This document shows positions 1 through 8,232 of a stretch of DNA of 32,484 nt, piece after piece. The DNA is taken from IMG/VR virus record IMGVR_UViG_3300009182_000204, positions 1 through 32,484 of that record; one strand, written 5' to 3'. Position 1 is the stretch's first letter; each line of letters begins with the position of its first letter. The stretch comes from a virus. The notes beneath the pieces are model-generated. The model ran no database searches. It was given only the letters and a program-made list of their open reading frames with translations, and was not told the DNA's origin. The position numbers and the translations under genes are program-made.

Positions 1-198
1 ATATCAATATCGTTTAATTCCGCTACACGTGATCTTAAAACACTATTTATAGGTGGTGATGAACATATTGTAGGAATACCTAAAACAAATGAATTTAGAT
101 TTTCTAATATAAGTGAATTAAATTTACTTGGTAAGTATAGGGGTAAAACTTTAGATTCATATGTTAGTTGGTTATTGAAAAAAGTAAGATACCATTAA
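1..198 (+). CDS. C-terminal end of an unidentified protein (5' truncated by window)
   Basis: An open frame runs from base 1 to a TAA at 196-198 and encodes the last 65 residues of a protein whose start lies outside the window. The tail ends in SWLLKKVRYH and holds no motif I recognise. Codon use matches the downstream phage genes, and a clear hairpin terminator follows 25 bases later, so this is the end of a real transcription unit. Function unknown. Confidence 0.6.
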   Translation: MSISFNSATRDLKTLFIGGDEHIVGIPKTNEFRFSNISELNLLGKYRGKTLDSYVSWLLKKVRYH

Positions 199-223
199 TT
201 TTAAAAATTAAATAAAAATTATT

Positions 224-250
224 AAACCCTCCAAAATGGAGGGTTTTTTA
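224..250 (+). terminator. Rho-independent terminator
   Basis: A 9-bp perfect stem (AAACCCTCC at 224-232 pairing with GGAGGGTTT at 238-246) closes a five-base AAAAT loop and runs into a T tract. It ends the transcript of the partial gene and separates it from the KTSC gene. Confidence 0.85.
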
Positions 251-288
251 TTTAATAAATTTTATTTATCTTTATAAAAAACAAATTT

Positions 289-531
289 ATGGGAATTTTA
301 AAAGAAACAATTAATGGTGTTATGATTGAGGTGGATATTAATTCAACTAATTTAAAAAATGGAAAATATAACACACAAACAGAGGATTTAACGATGACAT
401 TTAATAATGGAAGTATTTATGAATATAATAAAGTTCCTTGGGATTTATTCACCAAATTTAGATTGGCGGAATCTCATGGTAAATTCTTTAACGAGAATAT
501 TGCAAGAAAATTTACTTATAAAAAACTATAA
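289..531 (+). CDS. KTSC-domain protein
   Basis: This 80-residue protein is almost entirely a KTSC domain. Visible hallmarks are the strand-turn MTFNNGSIYEYNKVP (about residues 36-50) and the end AESHGKFFNENIARKF, matching the family pattern F-x-NG-x-Y-x-Y-x-x-VP followed by A-x-S-x-G-x-(Y/F)-F-N. KTSC domains are small folds found alone in phages and bacteria or fused to lysyl-tRNA synthetase; their role is not settled. The stop overlaps the next start by one base (TAATG), so the pair is probably translationally coupled. The family assignment is good; the function in this phage is unknown. Confidence 0.8.
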   Translation: MGILKETINGVMIEVDINSTNLKNGKYNTQTEDLTMTFNNGSIYEYNKVPWDLFTKFRLAESHGKFFNENIARKFTYKKL

Positions 532-1277
532 TGAAATTATTTGAAGAATTAATAGAAGATAAGGAATTAGACAAGAAGATTGTTGATACATTCAGGACAA
601 AGAATTCTTTATGTCAAGACATATTTAACAGAACATCAATGAAAGATGATGTTAAAAAATCCCTTATAAAAATTTCAGATAATTTTATTGATTCTTTGGG
701 TATTGAATTTTTTATACATGATATTGTTTTAACTGGTTCATTGGCAAATTATAATTGGTCTGAGTATTCGGATGTTGATTTACATATTTTAATTGATTTT
801 AAGGAAACTGATTATAATTTGGATATGTTAAAAGAATTCTTCGATACAAAGAAAGACATTTGGAACAAACAACATAAAATAACAATTAAAGGTTTTGATG
901 TTGAAATTTATGTTCAAGATGTAAATGAGGAACACGTATCTTCAGGTGTTTATTCTATATTATATAATAAATGGATAGTTAAACCAAATAGAAAAAATCC
1001 AAATATAGATGATAATAAAATACTTAATAAATCTGAGGAGTTAGCAAAAAAAATAGATGATTTAATTGGTAAATCGAAAGAAGGTAAAGATGTATCTAAA
1101 GAACTTGAGAGGTTAAGAAAAAAAATAAAAAAGTTCAGACAAACCGGATTAAATGATGGAGGTGAATTTTCTTATGAGAATTTGACATTTAAATTGTTGA
1201 GGAGAAATGGATATATTGGGAAACTTTTGGAATTAAAAAATAAAATAACAGACAATAAATTATCCATAGGACAATAA
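531..1277 (+). CDS. Nucleotidyltransferase-fold protein (MNT/pol-beta-like)
   Basis: A 248-aa protein with the minimal nucleotidyltransferase signature. GS at residues 69-70 is followed by SDVDLH, giving the metal-binding pair D81 and D83, and a likely third carboxylate, E125, lies in FDVEIYV. The spacing fits the polymerase-beta-like superfamily (G-S-x10-D-x-D). The C-terminal third is charged and helical and contains a lysine-rich coil and a FKLLRRNGY segment. Such enzymes transfer a nucleotide to a protein, RNA or small molecule; nothing here shows the substrate. It follows the KTSC gene with TAATG coupling. The fold is well supported, the target is not. Confidence 0.75.
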   Translation: MKLFEELIEDKELDKKIVDTFRTKNSLCQDIFNRTSMKDDVKKSLIKISDNFIDSLGIEFFIHDIVLTGSLANYNWSEYSDVDLHILIDFKETDYNLDMLKEFFDTKKDIWNKQHKITIKGFDVEIYVQDVNEEHVSSGVYSILYNKWIVKPNRKNPNIDDNKILNKSEELAKKIDDLIGKSKEGKDVSKELERLRKKIKKFRQTGLNDGGEFSYENLTFKLLRRNGYIGKLLELKNKITDNKLSIGQ

Positions 1278-1304
1278 ACATCTTATTTTTTCATTTAATC
1301 AATG

Positions 1305-1312
1305 TATTTATA
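1305..1312 (+). promoter_or_regulatory. Possible phage promoter element TATTTATA
   Basis: TATTTATA lies 42 bases upstream of the 434-aa gene in the only sizeable gap of this block. The same octamer recurs before the portal, protease and scaffold genes at a much tighter spacing, so this copy is the weaker case. In a genome this AT-rich, chance occurrence is likely. Confidence 0.2.
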
Positions 1313-1354
1313 TGATAAGAATAAATCTATTTATTTAATTAAAATTAAAAAAAA

Positions 1355-2659
1355 ATGGCAGAGTACAAACCACTAGGTAGTGAAAAGTTAAACGGAGATG
1401 ATAAATTAAAAAGAATTCTAGAATTAACTTACTACAATACGAATAAGAAAACATCTTCAAATAAACCAGAATTAGTTGAGTCATCAATTAAGGGTGGTAT
1501 TTATGGTATCGTTAAAGAAAACGGTAGTTATTATATTAAACAAGGTTTAAATGAACAATCACTTGATTATATTGGTGGTATGTTTATGAAGAATAAGAAC
1601 AAATTTAGTTCTTATGCTGAAGCATATAAAAAACTTGAATTTCTTAAAGGTCAAGAAAATTTACAAGAAGCAACAAAATATGTTCTAAAACAATCTAAAC
1701 CACAACAAGAATCTCCGATGGCATCACCATCAATGGATGCTCCTCCGTCACCCCCTCCTGCTGCTCCAACAGATGTACCTCCTGCGGCACCAACTGATAT
1801 GGCACCTGATGCCGGTATGGATACTCCTCCATCACCTGAAACTGGTGATGAACCAACTGGTGATGAAGGTAGTCAAGAAAATAAACGTTCTGACTATATG
1901 GCGGAAATACAAAAATTTTCAGGTAAACTTGGTCAAGAATTAAGAGATCAACATCAAAAAATGGAAAGTGATGATATTAAGTATGTTCTTAATATGATTA
2001 TATCTGCAGTTGATTTGGATAAATTACATGATAAAGATAGAAAAAAGATTGCGAAAGAATTTGAACCAGATGAAGATGAAATGGATTCAAATGAACCAAC
2101 TACAACACCAGAACCAAGTCCTGAATCTGATTCAGATTTGGGTGAGGGTATTAACATGTTAGATGAGTTTATAAATGACGATATAGATACTGATGATTAT
2201 TCTGACAATAGTACAAGTAATTTTGAATTATATCCACATAATCCAGAAATGAGACGTGGTAGAAATAAACAAATGGATACAGATGAAATTGATTTAAGTA
2301 GATACGCAGACATTGGTGAAGATTATTCAAGTGTTGAAAATGATGATTATGATGATTATCAAGAAAGACATCATGGTTTAGAAGATTTTGATGGTGTAGA
2401 TAATGAAGAATATCCTAATCCAGATGATGATCAATATGATATGTTAGGTGATAAAGAATCCGATGATGATATAGAAGATGATTCATTTGAAAATGAATGG
2501 GGTAATCCTAAACATGAAAATTGGAAAGAAGACGATGAGTATAAATATGAAAATTGGAAAAATAATGAAGATGACATTCAAGAAATTGATTTGGATGAAA
2601 TAAAAAATGAAATAAACAAACATATTACAACAACATTAGGAAAATACTTTAAATCATAA
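1355..2659 (+). CDS. Acidic, proline-rich protein, probably structural
   Basis: A 434-aa protein in three parts. A folded-looking N-terminal region (about 1-110) contains IYGIVKENGSYYIKQGLNE. A Pro/Ala/Ser linker spans about 120-175. A very acidic, Asp/Glu/Tyr-rich half with little predicted structure spans about 235-420. The segment NLQEATKY near residue 107 fits the L-x-E/A pattern cut by T4-type prohead proteases. No named family was recognised. It sits upstream of terminase in a run of acidic genes, and its composition resembles head-core or scaffold-like proteins, but that role is inference. Its stop overlaps the next start (TAATG). Confidence 0.6.
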   Translation: MAEYKPLGSEKLNGDDKLKRILELTYYNTNKKTSSNKPELVESSIKGGIYGIVKENGSYYIKQGLNEQSLDYIGGMFMKNKNKFSSYAEAYKKLEFLKGQENLQEATKYVLKQSKPQQESPMASPSMDAPPSPPPAAPTDVPPAAPTDMAPDAGMDTPPSPETGDEPTGDEGSQENKRSDYMAEIQKFSGKLGQELRDQHQKMESDDIKYVLNMIISAVDLDKLHDKDRKKIAKEFEPDEDEMDSNEPTTTPEPSPESDSDLGEGINMLDEFINDDIDTDDYSDNSTSNFELYPHNPEMRRGRNKQMDTDEIDLSRYADIGEDYSSVENDDYDDYQERHHGLEDFDGVDNEEYPNPDDDQYDMLGDKESDDDIEDDSFENEWGNPKHENWKEDDEYKYENWKNNEDDIQEIDLDEIKNEINKHITTTLGKYFKS

Positions 2660-3057
2660 TGAATTTACTATACATCAACCAAATTGGTTCAGATTATAAA
2701 GGTCAAAAACAATATGAATTTATTTTCAGTAAATCTACTGAGATTGAGGTTGAGGAATGGTTTATAGTCCCTGCATCATCTTCAAGTTATCCAATGTCTC
2801 CGGGTGTTGAATATATAGATCTTGTAGGTTTATTAAAAAATACTGATATTGACTTAGAACTTATTCAAAACTCCGATTATTTCGGAGTTATTGATGCTGT
2901 AGATGGTGTGGTATCATTAGGTTGGGAAAAATTTAATTTTGATTCTGAATATCAAAGGTTAAGTTTTAAATTTGGCGAATCTTTAGATAACGTTACAAAA
3001 AAATTAAAATCAAGAGGACACGAATTAATAAAAGAAGAAATAAAAATTGAAATATAA
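2659..3057 (+). CDS. Conserved-looking hypothetical protein
   Basis: A 132-aa soluble protein with no signal peptide, membrane segment or motif that I recognise. It has a strand-rich N-terminal part and a lysine/glutamate-rich helical end. It is tightly packed between two genes with TAATG overlaps at both ends, which makes it part of one coupled operon with the acidic 434-aa protein and the EF-hand protein. Function unknown. Confidence 0.6.
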   Translation: MNLLYINQIGSDYKGQKQYEFIFSKSTEIEVEEWFIVPASSSSYPMSPGVEYIDLVGLLKNTDIDLELIQNSDYFGVIDAVDGVVSLGWEKFNFDSEYQRLSFKFGESLDNVTKKLKSRGHELIKEEIKIEI

Positions 3058-4196
3058 TGAAAAGAAATGAATTAGTCGGTATCCTTATTAAAGAAGGATT
3101 TTCCGAAAAAACCTTGGTAAATTTTAGTGATAAACAACTTATTACTTTATCTAGTAGAATTTTATCAGAACAAACAATTCCTACATTGAAAGTACCTAAA
3201 GATTCGCCACAAGAAAAAGACGCAATGAATAAAAAACAATCATTTATTGCTTATGAAAACGAATTAAAAGGTGGACAAAAGAAATTAGATAAAAATCACA
3301 ACGGTAAACTTGATTCTCAAGATTTTAAAATATTGAGAGGTCAAAAAAAAGAAACTAAAGAAAGTGATGAAAAATGGATTCAAAAGGCAATTAATCCTGA
3401 TAAAAAAGGTGCATTGAAAAAATCATTACATGTTCCCCAAGATAAAAAAATACCAGCAAGTAAATTAAATTCCGCAGCAAAAAAAGGTGGTAAATTGGGT
3501 CAAAGAGCAAGACTTGCAAAAACATTAAGAAAACTTGATGAATCTAATTCTGAATTAAATGCTAAACGTAATTTACAATATGAATTAAGTGAAGCTGGCT
3601 GTTCTTCTCAAGATATTAATACGAAAGACATTAATGAATTGGCAGAAAAATTCTCAAAAAAATCTCAAGGTGTTAAATCTGCACACGATCACTATAAGAG
3701 AGTTACGGGAAAAGATATGACAAAAATCAACGAAAATTTGGCAATTAGAAATTGGGTTCGTACATTAGCTGAAAATAATTATCATTCATTTACATCAAAA
3801 AAAGAAATTATGAATTTAATCAGTGAAAAAATGAACAACACAGAAACAATGCAACCAATGCCATCTAAAGGAAAAAAAGGACACAATGGTATTCCTGAAT
3901 TTATGACTTATGATGCAATTACATCATCAAGTAGTCCTGCAGTTGCCCCAACAAAACCAAAAGTTGCTCCCGGTACAAAACCATCACAACCAACTAAACC
4001 GAAGAAAACTCCGTTTAGACCAACCCCACAAGTTCAACCAAATCCTGAAGCAATGAAGGAAAATGAACCTGCTGTTGCCCCAACAAAACCAAAAACAAAA
4101 CCTGGTACAAAACCTGCTGAACCAACTAAACCAAAGAAAACTCCGTTTAGACCAACACCACAGGTTCAACCAAATCCTGAAGCTAAAAAGAAATAA
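3057..4196 (+). CDS. EF-hand-like protein with C-terminal Pro/Lys repeats
   Basis: A 379-aa basic protein. Residues 78-89 form a calcium-loop pattern DKNHNGKLDSQD with D78, N80, N82, K84, D86 and D89 at the classical ligand positions. A lysine-rich region follows, then a helical segment (about 224-258) containing RNWVRTLAENNYHSFTSKKE. The C terminus carries two 39-residue copies of a proline/lysine repeat (294-332 and 338-376). The N terminus (MKRNELVGILIKEGFSEKTL) and the later RILSEQ resemble, loosely, the tagged N termini described for minus-strand genes, so it may be a head-internal protein. Calcium binding is plausible; the biological role is unknown. Confidence 0.6.
   Translation: MKRNELVGILIKEGFSEKTLVNFSDKQLITLSSRILSEQTIPTLKVPKDSPQEKDAMNKKQSFIAYENELKGGQKKLDKNHNGKLDSQDFKILRGQKKETKESDEKWIQKAINPDKKGALKKSLHVPQDKKIPASKLNSAAKKGGKLGQRARLAKTLRKLDESNSELNAKRNLQYELSEAGCSSQDINTKDINELAEKFSKKSQGVKSAHDHYKRVTGKDMTKINENLAIRNWVRTLAENNYHSFTSKKEIMNLISEKMNNTETMQPMPSKGKKGHNGIPEFMTYDAITSSSSPAVAPTKPKVAPGTKPSQPTKPKKTPFRPTPQVQPNPEAMKENEPAVAPTKPKTKPGTKPAEPTKPKKTPFRPTPQVQPNPEAKKK
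3936..4184 (+). repeat. Two direct in-frame repeats of a 39-residue Pro/Lys unit
   Basis: Copies at 3936-4052 and 4068-4184 encode PAVAPTKPK, a short variable stretch, then PTKPKKTPFRPTPQVQPNPE. They are nearly identical at the protein level and separated by only 15 bases, so they are a recent internal duplication in a disordered tail. Confidence 0.85.
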
Positions 4197-4214
4197 AAAA
4201 AATATTTTAATAAA

Positions 4215-5750
4215 ATGCATATTACTAAGAAAAATTTACTATCTTTGCTGAAACAAAATTTAAATGAAATGGCAATGGATTTCGATTCAGCAGATAGACC
4301 ACACTCAGATGTGACTGGTGCATTATCAACAGGTAACACACCTCTAAAAAAAATACCACTACCTAAAACAAGTGGTAATCCACATAATAATTTCCAAGAA
4401 TTATTAGCATCAGAACGTTATAAAGAAGTAATAAGAAACATTAGACGTTATACCGGTGTTCAAGATACTCTTAGTGGTAATTCAAATTCTAGATTATTAA
4501 GTATGATGTTTAATGCCCATAATCAGATTATTCGTATTGAAAGAGATCATAAAGAAGATTTAATACGATTGGCAGTTGAATTGGTTTGTAAAGATATGGG
4601 TATTAATGAGGATGATCTTAATTTTAAAGTAAAATTAACTGATTCATCTGAAATAGATACAAATAAATTTAATAGGAATCAACCTAATGAAGAAAATCCA
4701 GAAGAAGTTGAACCTGGTGATGAAGAACAACCTCAACAACCTCAACAACAAGGTAATAGCGAAGAAGAAGAAATTTTCTTTAGTCTTGAAAGATTAAACA
4801 TGGAAAGAGCTAAACAAAGACTTTTAAATGCGATTACACAAGGTGCATCTAATAGAGGTCACTACATGTATCATGCAGTTGAGGAAGAATTAAGACAAAT
4901 AACTGGTTCTGATGAATTAATTAACCTTTATGGTATTATGATGTCAATTAATGATACCAATTATTGGCAATTCGGTAATAATACAGTTGCAGACATGCAA
5001 AGTTCTGTTGCCGGTAGAGTTGATGTTCACATTCCAAATGTAAAAGACGATGAAGAAGATATGGATGGTGGAGAAGGTGAAGAAGGTGAAGAACAAGGTG
5101 GTGATGGGTTCGTTAATATACCCGAAAACTTTAATCCTGAAGCACCAACTATTACAGTAATAGGTGTTAATTTTCCTGTTATACTTCATGAACTAATTAA
5201 AGGTGTTTTAAAAGTATTTAAATCACATGGTCAAGGTGATCCTTCAAAAAAGAATGAGAAAGCGTTATATGCACAGGTTGCTAAACATGAAAACACGTTA
5301 GAAAAAGAAGTTTGGGATTTAAGATTAGGTCCAGCAATATGGGCAAGATTAAGAGAATCATTTCCTGATGAAGTTTTAGAAGAAAATAATAAAGATTTAC
5401 AGAATTATTTATTCATGAATATTTTCTCACTTCCAGCAAAGAAATTCTTAGTGTTCATGAAAGAAGTTATATCAGGTTCAGATAGTGGAAAACGTTTAAT
5501 TATTACAATGGTTCAATCAATAAAACAAATGTTTAGAGATGAGGATTATCAATCCGCAATTGGTAGTTTTAATGATGATTTAGAAGACGCGACAGATGAA
5601 ACTGATGAAGGTGATTTAGGTGATTTCTTAGGTGATTTAGGTATTTCTTTATCAAGTGGTGATGAAACAAATACAAATGATGATGAGGAATATGATGATT
5701 TTTTAAATAGTTTAGATCTCGATAACTATGATAATGATGATGATGATTAA
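4215..5750 (+). CDS. Acidic 511-aa protein upstream of terminase, probably structural
   Basis: The protein alternates folded-looking parts with acidic linkers (about 155-190, 270-300, 455-511). The central hydrophobic segment ITVIGVNFPVILHELIKGVL and a helical block with LFMNIFSLPAKKFLVFMKE look like conserved cores. The N terminus, MHITKKNLLSLLKQNLNE, is an amphipathic helix ending in L-x-E and resembles the putative capsid-targeting tags. It is followed by a strong terminator, then terminase. No family recognised; a virion or head-assembly role is inferred from position and composition. Confidence 0.6.
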   Translation: MHITKKNLLSLLKQNLNEMAMDFDSADRPHSDVTGALSTGNTPLKKIPLPKTSGNPHNNFQELLASERYKEVIRNIRRYTGVQDTLSGNSNSRLLSMMFNAHNQIIRIERDHKEDLIRLAVELVCKDMGINEDDLNFKVKLTDSSEIDTNKFNRNQPNEENPEEVEPGDEEQPQQPQQQGNSEEEEIFFSLERLNMERAKQRLLNAITQGASNRGHYMYHAVEEELRQITGSDELINLYGIMMSINDTNYWQFGNNTVADMQSSVAGRVDVHIPNVKDDEEDMDGGEGEEGEEQGGDGFVNIPENFNPEAPTITVIGVNFPVILHELIKGVLKVFKSHGQGDPSKKNEKALYAQVAKHENTLEKEVWDLRLGPAIWARLRESFPDEVLEENNKDLQNYLFMNIFSLPAKKFLVFMKEVISGSDSGKRLIITMVQSIKQMFRDEDYQSAIGSFNDDLEDATDETDEGDLGDFLGDLGISLSSGDETNTNDDEEYDDFLNSLDLDNYDNDDDD

Positions 5751-5771
5751 TATATAAAATAGATAGATTTT

Positions 5772-5803
5772 AAAAGGTGGTAATTTTTTACCACCTTTTT
5801 TTT
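5772..5803 (+). terminator. Rho-independent terminator before terminase
   Basis: A 12-bp inverted repeat (AAAAGGTGGTAA at 5772-5783 with TTACCACCTTTT at 5788-5799) encloses a TTTT loop and is followed by T residues. It would form in the leader if a GTG at 5777 were used for terminase, which argues for the ATG at 5816 instead. Confidence 0.85.
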
Positions 5804-5815
5804 GTATTTATTTAT

Positions 5816-6805
5816 ATGAATACAAAAATAGAACAATTAAAGGAGTATGCTAGAATAATTAAAGACACTCCATATGCGTTAAGAACATATCTTCAGACAT
5901 ATGATAACACACAAAAGAAATATGTACCAATGGATTTGTTTCAGGATCAAATCCAATTAATAGAAGACTACGAAAATTATAACGAAAATATTACGAGAAA
6001 ATATCGTCAAGCTGGTGTTACTACTGTAACTGCAGCTTGGTTATCCAAGAAACTACAATTATCAAAACCTGAGAATCCTGAAAGAGTTCTTCTTATTGCA
6101 AATAAACGTGATACTGCCGTGGAAATGGCAAATAAGATTAGAAACTTTTTAGACCAATGGCCACCATGGATAAATGTTGGGTTTTCACCCGATAAGAATT
6201 CCGAAAGTAGATTTAAATTAAATAATGGTTGTGAGGTTAAAGCAGTTGCAACATCTGCCGATGCGTTACGTGGTTATACACCAACAATACTAGTATTTGA
6301 TGAAGCCGCATATATTGAAGCTGGTGAGGACTTTTGGTCAGCATCAATGGCATCCCTTTCAACAGGTGGTAAGATTATATTAATATCGACACCAAATGGT
6401 TATGACCCAATATATTATGGTGTTTATGACCAAGCAATTCGTAAAATAAATGATTTCCATATTACCGATTTAAGATGGTTTAAAGATCCTCGTTATACAA
6501 AAGATTTAAGATGGGTTAAATGTACTGATATCGTTCATTATATGTTAAATCGTGAGTTATATAATGATGATGAGGTTGTCATGTACGATTATGAGATTGA
6601 AAAATACATCGAGTATATTGAAGGTGGTTATAAACCATTTTCAAGTTGGTTTGAATCAATGTCAAAAAAATTCAAATATGACAAACGTAAAATTTCTCAA
6701 GAACTAGAATGCTTATCAAAAAACACAATTATAACCGTTAGAGATAAACAAACAGGTGAAATTAAAAAAATGAAAATTGGTCAACTATATAATGAATTAA
6801 AATAA
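5816..6805 (+). CDS. 17: Large terminase N-terminal half fused to split-intein N-part (TerL-N::IntN)
   Basis: The first 298 residues are the ATPase half of a gp17-like large terminase. Visible are a deviant Walker A, RQAGVTT (about 64-70), Walker B TILVFDE (157-163) with catalytic E163, and the coupling motif STPNG (191-195). At QELE/C the extein stops and a 31-residue intein start (CLSKNTIITVRD..., 6710-6802) continues to a TAA. The nuclease half is a separate gene at 6980. T4 gp17 is 610 aa and the two exteins here sum to 589. ATG 5816 is chosen because the longer GTG start lies inside a terminator hairpin. The two products must be trans-spliced to give a complete motor. Confidence 0.88.
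   Translation: MNTKIEQLKEYARIIKDTPYALRTYLQTYDNTQKKYVPMDLFQDQIQLIEDYENYNENITRKYRQAGVTTVTAAWLSKKLQLSKPENPERVLLIANKRDTAVEMANKIRNFLDQWPPWINVGFSPDKNSESRFKLNNGCEVKAVATSADALRGYTPTILVFDEAAYIEAGEDFWSASMASLSTGGKIILISTPNGYDPIYYGVYDQAIRKINDFHITDLRWFKDPRYTKDLRWVKCTDIVHYMLNRELYNDDEVVMYDYEIEKYIEYIEGGYKPFSSWFESMSKKFKYDKRKISQELECLSKNTIITVRDKQTGEIKKMKIGQLYNELK
6710..6802 (+). mobile_element. N-terminal half of a split intein in terminase (IntN, 31 aa)
   Basis: It begins with Cys1 and has the block A pattern C-L-x-x-N-T-x-I followed by KMKIGQLYNELK before a stop. It contains only block A; the block B histidine is in the partner. Such a short IntN is the atypical arrangement known from the AceL-TerL intein, which also sits in a terminase gene. 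Confidence 0.82.
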
Positions 6806-6993
6806 TAGAATTTGATGGGATTTATTGGCACAGAAATTCAAAAGAAAAAGATGAAATAAGAGATGTGACCTATAAAAATTTAGGTTATCAGATACTAATC
6901 ATAAGTGAAAATGATTTAATAGATAAAAAAAATAAAATTAGTGATGAATTAATTAGTAAATGTGTAAATTTTATAAAAAATGAAAATAAATAA
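6796..6993 (+). pseudogene. Remnant of a Vsr-like (EDxHD-type) homing endonuclease
   Basis: A third frame, open from about 6796 to TAA 6991-6993, encodes IIEFDGIYWHRNSKEKDE and then KNLGYQILIISENDL. This matches the second half of Vsr-like/EDxHD nucleases: strand-turn-W-H, then G-Y-x-(I/L)-(I/L)-x-I-x-E-x-D. The closest in-window parallel is the intact enzyme at 19713, with IEYNGLYFH and GYKLIQIFEDEW. The N-terminal catalytic part and any start codon are missing, so I call it a remnant. It lies exactly between the two split-intein halves and overlaps the start of the IntC gene by 14 bases, as expected for a 'fractured gene'. Confidence 0.65.
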
Positions 6994-7303
6994 TAAATAC
7001 GAAATATTAACTCCAAATGGTTTTGAAGATTTTGATGGTGTACAAAAATTAAAAAAGAAAACGATTGAAATATTTTTTAATAATGATTTAAATCTTAGAG
7101 GTTCATTTAATCATCAAATATATGATTATGAGGGAAATCCAATTAAATTATCAAATATAAAAATTGGTGATAAAATCAAATCACATAATGGATTTTTAAC
7201 AGTAAAAGATATAAAGAAACACTATAATAAAACAAATGTTTTTGATATTATTAATTCGGGTAAAGACCATCTTTTTTATTCAAATGATATCATTTCACAT
7301 AAT
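6980..7303 (+). mobile_element. C-terminal half of a split intein in terminase (IntC, 108 aa)
   Basis: It opens with KYEILTPNGFEDFDG and ends SHN before Cys+1. The internal block B His (SFNHQI) and the penultimate His are present. With the 31-aa IntN this makes a 139-aa mini-intein without an endonuclease domain. The resemblance to the IntC of AceL-TerL is from memory. Confidence 0.82.
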
Positions 7304-8179
7304 TGTGACTTTTTAGGTTCAGGTGATGGTGTGATTTCTAGTGATATTCAAGAGAATATTAGAAAAAACATGATTAGAGTACCAAATGAAAAATATATGA
7401 CAGGTACTTTATGGCAATGGAAAGAACCAATTGAAGGTCATAGATATATAATGGGTGTAGATGTTAGTAGTGGTCAAAGTGATGACTTTTCATCGTTTAA
7501 TATTATTGATTTTGATGATAGAGAACAAGTAATGGAATATATCGGTAAAATACCACCAGATGATTTGGCATCTGTTGTATATAAATGGGCAATATTATAT
7601 AATGCATTCATTGTTGTTGATATTACAGGTGGATGGGGTGGTGGAACTTCCAAAAAACTTAAAGATATGAATTATAAGAACTTATACTATGAGGGTGTAA
7701 ACACTCAGAATATTTGGGATTATAATGCAAAAGCAATGGAGAAATTACCGGGTATTAATTTCAATAATAAACGTGTTCAAATTGTATCCGCATTTGAAGA
7801 ACAATTAAGAAAAGGATTTATTGTAAGATCATCAAGATTATTAAATGAACTGAATACATTTGTTTATATGAATGGTAGGCCTGACCATATGAAAGGTGCT
7901 CATGATGATGCAATTATGAGTATGTCAATTGCGATGTATGCTGGTGATATTTGTTTTAACCAATTACAAAGAACTGAACAAGTTAATAAATCAATGATAG
8001 AATCATGGACAATGAGTGAAAGAACATATGAACCACAAAAATCATTATATTCTTATGGTGGTTCTTTTGACCAAATTGGTAGTATGTATATGGATAATTC
8101 ACAATACGGTAATGGAATTAATTCACCAACATTAGAACAATATAAAGAAAATGCATGGTTATTTGGTAAAAAAAGATAA
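6980..8179 (+). CDS. 17: Split-intein C-part fused to large terminase C-terminal half (IntC::TerL-C)
   Basis: Residues 1-108 are an IntC that starts with its own ATG. It carries a block B-like SFNHQI, an F-like NVFDIINSGKDH and the C-terminal IISHN. The extein begins at CDFLGSG (7304), with Cys as the +1 residue. The extein is the RNase H-like nuclease half of gp17: GVDVSSGQSDD holds the first metal-binding Asp, VVDITGG the next strand, and GAHDDAIMS the last acidic pair. The gene ends 53 bases before the portal start. Together with the gene at 5816 it rebuilds a 589-aa terminase; splicing in trans is inferred from intact junction residues on both sides. Confidence 0.88.
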   Translation: MKINNKYEILTPNGFEDFDGVQKLKKKTIEIFFNNDLNLRGSFNHQIYDYEGNPIKLSNIKIGDKIKSHNGFLTVKDIKKHYNKTNVFDIINSGKDHLFYSNDIISHNCDFLGSGDGVISSDIQENIRKNMIRVPNEKYMTGTLWQWKEPIEGHRYIMGVDVSSGQSDDFSSFNIIDFDDREQVMEYIGKIPPDDLASVVYKWAILYNAFIVVDITGGWGGGTSKKLKDMNYKNLYYEGVNTQNIWDYNAKAMEKLPGINFNNKRVQIVSAFEEQLRKGFIVRSSRLLNELNTFVYMNGRPDHMKGAHDDAIMSMSIAMYAGDICFNQLQRTEQVNKSMIESWTMSERTYEPQKSLYSYGGSFDQIGSMYMDNSQYGNGINSPTLEQYKENAWLFGKKR

Positions 8180-8207
8180 ATCTTTATTTATTATAAAAAA
8201 AGATTTA

Positions 8208-8229
8208 TATTTATAAAAAAGTATTTATA
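8208..8229 (+). promoter_or_regulatory. Possible late promoter upstream of portal gene
   Basis: TATTTATA at 8208-8215 is followed by an A run and 17 bases later by the portal ATG; a second copy sits at 8222-8229. The 17-base spacing equals that seen before the protease gene. The sequence is the reverse complement of the T4 late element TATAAATA, so orientation is uncertain. Confidence 0.35.
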
Positions 8230-8232
8230 TAT

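Noticed and set aside
3984-4251. Extra open frames on both strands over the Pro/Lys repeats
   Set aside because: They are by-products of the repeated sequence and low complexity.
5777-5815. GTG start for terminase 39 bases upstream of the chosen ATG
   Set aside because: It lies inside the stem of a strong terminator and adds a hydrophobic peptide unlike terminase N termini.
6803-6990. Terminase break as a simple sequencing frameshift
   Set aside because: The second half has its own ATG, a nuclease remnant in a third frame fills the gap, and the intein blocks divide cleanly between the two genes; one indel cannot explain this.
8178-8207. Weak AAATCTTT/AAAGATTT hairpin after terminase
   Set aside because: The stem is short and AT-only with no proper T tract, so I do not call it a terminator.
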